A stretch of DNA of 8,999 nucleotides. Origin: Gemmatimonadota bacterium. GTDB lineage: Bacteria > Gemmatimonadota > Gemmatimonadetes > Gemmatimonadales > GWC2-71-9. The position numbers and the translations under genes were made by a program. The stretch is taken from NCBI GenBank assembly GCA_025361465.1, contig JANYAG010000335.1, positions 1 through 8,999 of the forward strand, read 5' to 3'. Every line of letters starts with the position of its first letter. Position 1 is the stretch's first letter. Below are positions 8,386 to 8,999 of the stretch, in pieces. The notes beneath the pieces were generated by a model, which was given only the letters and a program-made list of their open reading frames with translations, had not been told where the DNA came from and searched no databases.

Positions 8386-8398
8386 TTACAAGTTGGGC
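8372..8398 (+). other. Putative integron attI site with duplicated GTTGGGC core, at the 3' end of intI
   Basis: GTTGGGC at 8392-8398 fits the integron core GTTRRRY exactly, and its left flank (ACAA before GTT) resembles the ACAAA before GTTAGGC in attI1. Recombination would fall between G8392 and T8393. A second identical GTTGGGC at 8372-8378, 20 bases upstream in the same orientation and inside the last codons of intI, could be an accessory integrase-binding repeat like the direct repeats of attI1. Foreign-looking, lower-GC DNA with a same-strand gene starts right after it. No matching core exists on the 5' side of intI. This is an inference from motif and position. Confidence 0.6.
8381..8386 (+). 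promoter_or_regulatory. Candidate cassette promoter (Pc) -10 box TATAAT
   Basis: A perfect TATAAT overlaps the integrase stop codon (TAA 8383-8385) and lies between the two GTTGGGC copies, pointing into the presumed first cassette. In 75% GC surroundings such a hexamer is conspicuous. No TTGACA-like -35 is found at 16-18 bases (the region reads CGAGCG), and there is no TG extension, so activity is uncertain. Transcription would start near 8393, almost at the recombination point. Confidence 0.4.
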
Positions 8399-8418
8399 AG
8401 CAACGTTCCACCTCGCCC

Positions 8419-8446
8419 GCGCGAGCATGCGACTGCGCGCATTTTT
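8419..8446 (+). terminator. Possible intrinsic terminator downstream of intI
   Basis: GCGCGAG at 8419-8425 pairs with CT at 8433-8434 and CGCGC at 8436-8440, with one bulged G at 8435 and a 7-base loop. The stem is followed directly by ATTTTT at 8441-8446. A GC-rich stem plus T-run fits a rho-independent terminator for the integrase transcript. If the TATAAT promoter is real, the hairpin would instead attenuate transcription into the cassette gene. Confidence 0.45.
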
Positions 8447-8467
8447 GCGGTTAGCCGAGCACCGCAA
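8445..8467 (+). other. Inverted repeat in the methyltransferase leader
   Basis: TTGCGGT at 8445-8451 pairs perfectly with ACCGCAA at 8461-8467 around a 9-base loop. It begins on the last bases of the T-run of the preceding hairpin, so the two RNA structures slightly overlap. It could be a regulatory hairpin or chance; no protein-binding role is assigned. Confidence 0.35.
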
Positions 8468-8475
8468 GCACCTAC

Positions 8476-8481
8476 TATACT
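8476..8481 (+). promoter_or_regulatory. Weak -10-like TATACT upstream of the methyltransferase
   Basis: TATACT matches five of six -10 consensus bases and lies about 40-60 bases before the two candidate starts of the methyltransferase. The best upstream -35 candidate, TTAGCC at 8451-8456, is poor and 19 bases away. The gene may have its own promoter here, independent of the one overlapping the intI stop. Confidence 0.25.
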
Positions 8482-8536
8482 TGGTCACCTGAGCCCTTAT
8501 CTCGTCGAGGTTGACTCGTTGCCTAGCCTGGCAGTA

Positions 8537-8999
8537 ATGACGAAGCGTGAGCGCAAGGCCGCTGGCTCGCACTACACTCCGCCACAACTTGCGGCATTCA
8601 TTGCCGATCAGGCGGTGGAGGCGTGGGTCGGCACAAGCCGGCCGGCAATCTTGGATCCCGCAGCAGGCGACGGAGTACTCTTGGACGCGCTGATCTGTCG
8701 CCTCCAAAGTAGAGGTGTAACGCCGTCCATTGTAGCGGGATTTGACACTGACGGCAGTTCGGTTCAGCGGTTGCATCGAAATCTCTCCGGCTTGGCTCAC
8801 GGCGCCACTTTGGACTGCCGGCACGGTGACTTTCTCGAGTCTGTACTTGGTTCCACTTCTCCTTCCGGCGACCTGTTCAGTTCTGAAGCAATCGCCTCAA
8901 CACCGATGCTGTTTGATATCGTCATCGCGAATCCACCGTATGTCCGAACACAGGTCCTTGGAGCCGAGGTCAGTCGGCAGCTCGCAGGTTCCTTCGGAT
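8537..8999 (+). CDS. N6-adenine DNA methyltransferase (gamma type, NPPY), 3'-truncated; putative first integron cassette
   Basis: The 154 visible residues are the N-terminal part of a SAM-dependent DNA methyltransferase acting on adenine, of the kind found in Type I, Type IIG/Eco57I-like or other restriction and phage-defence systems. Motifs appear in the gamma order X-I-II-III-IV: GSHYTP at 10-15 (X), LDPAAGDGVLL at 39-49 (I, SAM binding), GFDTD at 68-72 (II), HGDF at 96-99 (III) and ANPPYVR at 131-137 (IV, catalytic). The target-recognition part and any fused nuclease lie beyond the edge. ATG 8537 has no clear Shine-Dalgarno sequence. TTG 8519, in frame and 8 bases after a GAGG, would add six residues and may be the true start. 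GC is about 48-53% in two hand-counted 60-base blocks (8701-8760 and 8881-8940), far below the ~75% of the integrase, which points to recent acquisition. It is co-oriented with intI and begins 144 bases after the attI cut point. Confidence 0.88.
   Translation, partial: MTKRERKAAGSHYTPPQLAAFIADQAVEAWVGTSRPAILDPAAGDGVLLDALICRLQSRGVTPSIVAGFDTDGSSVQRLHRNLSGLAHGATLDCRHGDFLESVLGSTSPSGDLFSSEAIASTPMLFDIVIANPPYVRTQVLGAEVSRQLAGSFG

Larger units (their letters stand above)
8386..8536 (+). other. Leader between intI stop and methyltransferase start
   Basis: This 151-base stretch contains the attI core, two potential hairpins and a TATACT hexamer at 8476-8481. The methyltransferase reading frame has no stop in it, and continues open upstream of TTG 8393, so an N-terminally extended protein cannot be excluded. 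No complete attC (RYYYAAC paired with GTTRRRY) is found here, so an extra small cassette between attI and the methyltransferase is not supported. Confidence 0.5.

Noticed and set aside
8450..8456. GTTAGCC as a possible attC core site
   Set aside because: It departs from GTTRRRY at the sixth base, and no inverse core RYYYAAC is found at a suitable distance upstream, so no attC can be drawn here.
1..8999. CRISPR arrays, tRNA or rRNA genes, insertion sequences
   Set aside because: No regularly spaced direct repeats, cloverleaf or rRNA signature, transposase, or terminal inverted repeats were found by eye on either strand.

Overview
The window looks like a chromosomal segment of a high-GC bacterium, most likely Gemmatimonadota. 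This is an inference from several features together: about 70-75% GC in the core genes, a metzincin-type metalloprotease of the DUF5117/DUF4953 kind, a fused formimidoyltransferase-cyclodeaminase, a lipoprotein with an ACGGS-type lipobox and Ig/PKD repeats, and an integron integrase. No rRNA or tRNA is visible, so the taxonomy rests on gene style alone.

Layout. Bases 1-1625 (+) hold the 3' part of a secreted-type zinc metalloprotease. It converges, with a 7-base gap, on a minus-strand series: a large lipoprotein (4269-1633), a fused FTCD enzyme of histidine/folate metabolism (6016-4346) and a divergent YchF/OBG-family P-loop NTPase (7137-6097). Gaps of 76 and 80 bases separate these three, so they could be co-transcribed, but nothing shows a shared function. 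A 189-base divergent intergenic region (7138-7326) carries a short heptamer repeat. An integron integrase follows on the plus strand (7327-8385). After a 151-base leader comes the start of a gamma-type N6-adenine DNA methyltransferase (8537 to the window edge).

The right-hand end is the interesting part. The integrase has all the tyrosine-recombinase catalytic residues and the extra segment found only in IntI proteins. A sequence matching the integron core site GTTRRRY lies just downstream of its stop codon, and an identical heptamer lies 20 bases upstream, inside the gene. A perfect TATAAT sits between the two copies, overlapping the stop codon. GC content then drops to about 50% and the DNA methyltransferase begins. 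I read this as an integron whose integrase points the same way as its cassettes, the reverse of the classical class 1 layout. The attI site and cassette promoter would be fused to the integrase 3' end, and the first cassette would carry a restriction-modification or other defence-type methyltransferase. The attC site that would prove the cassette lies outside the window.
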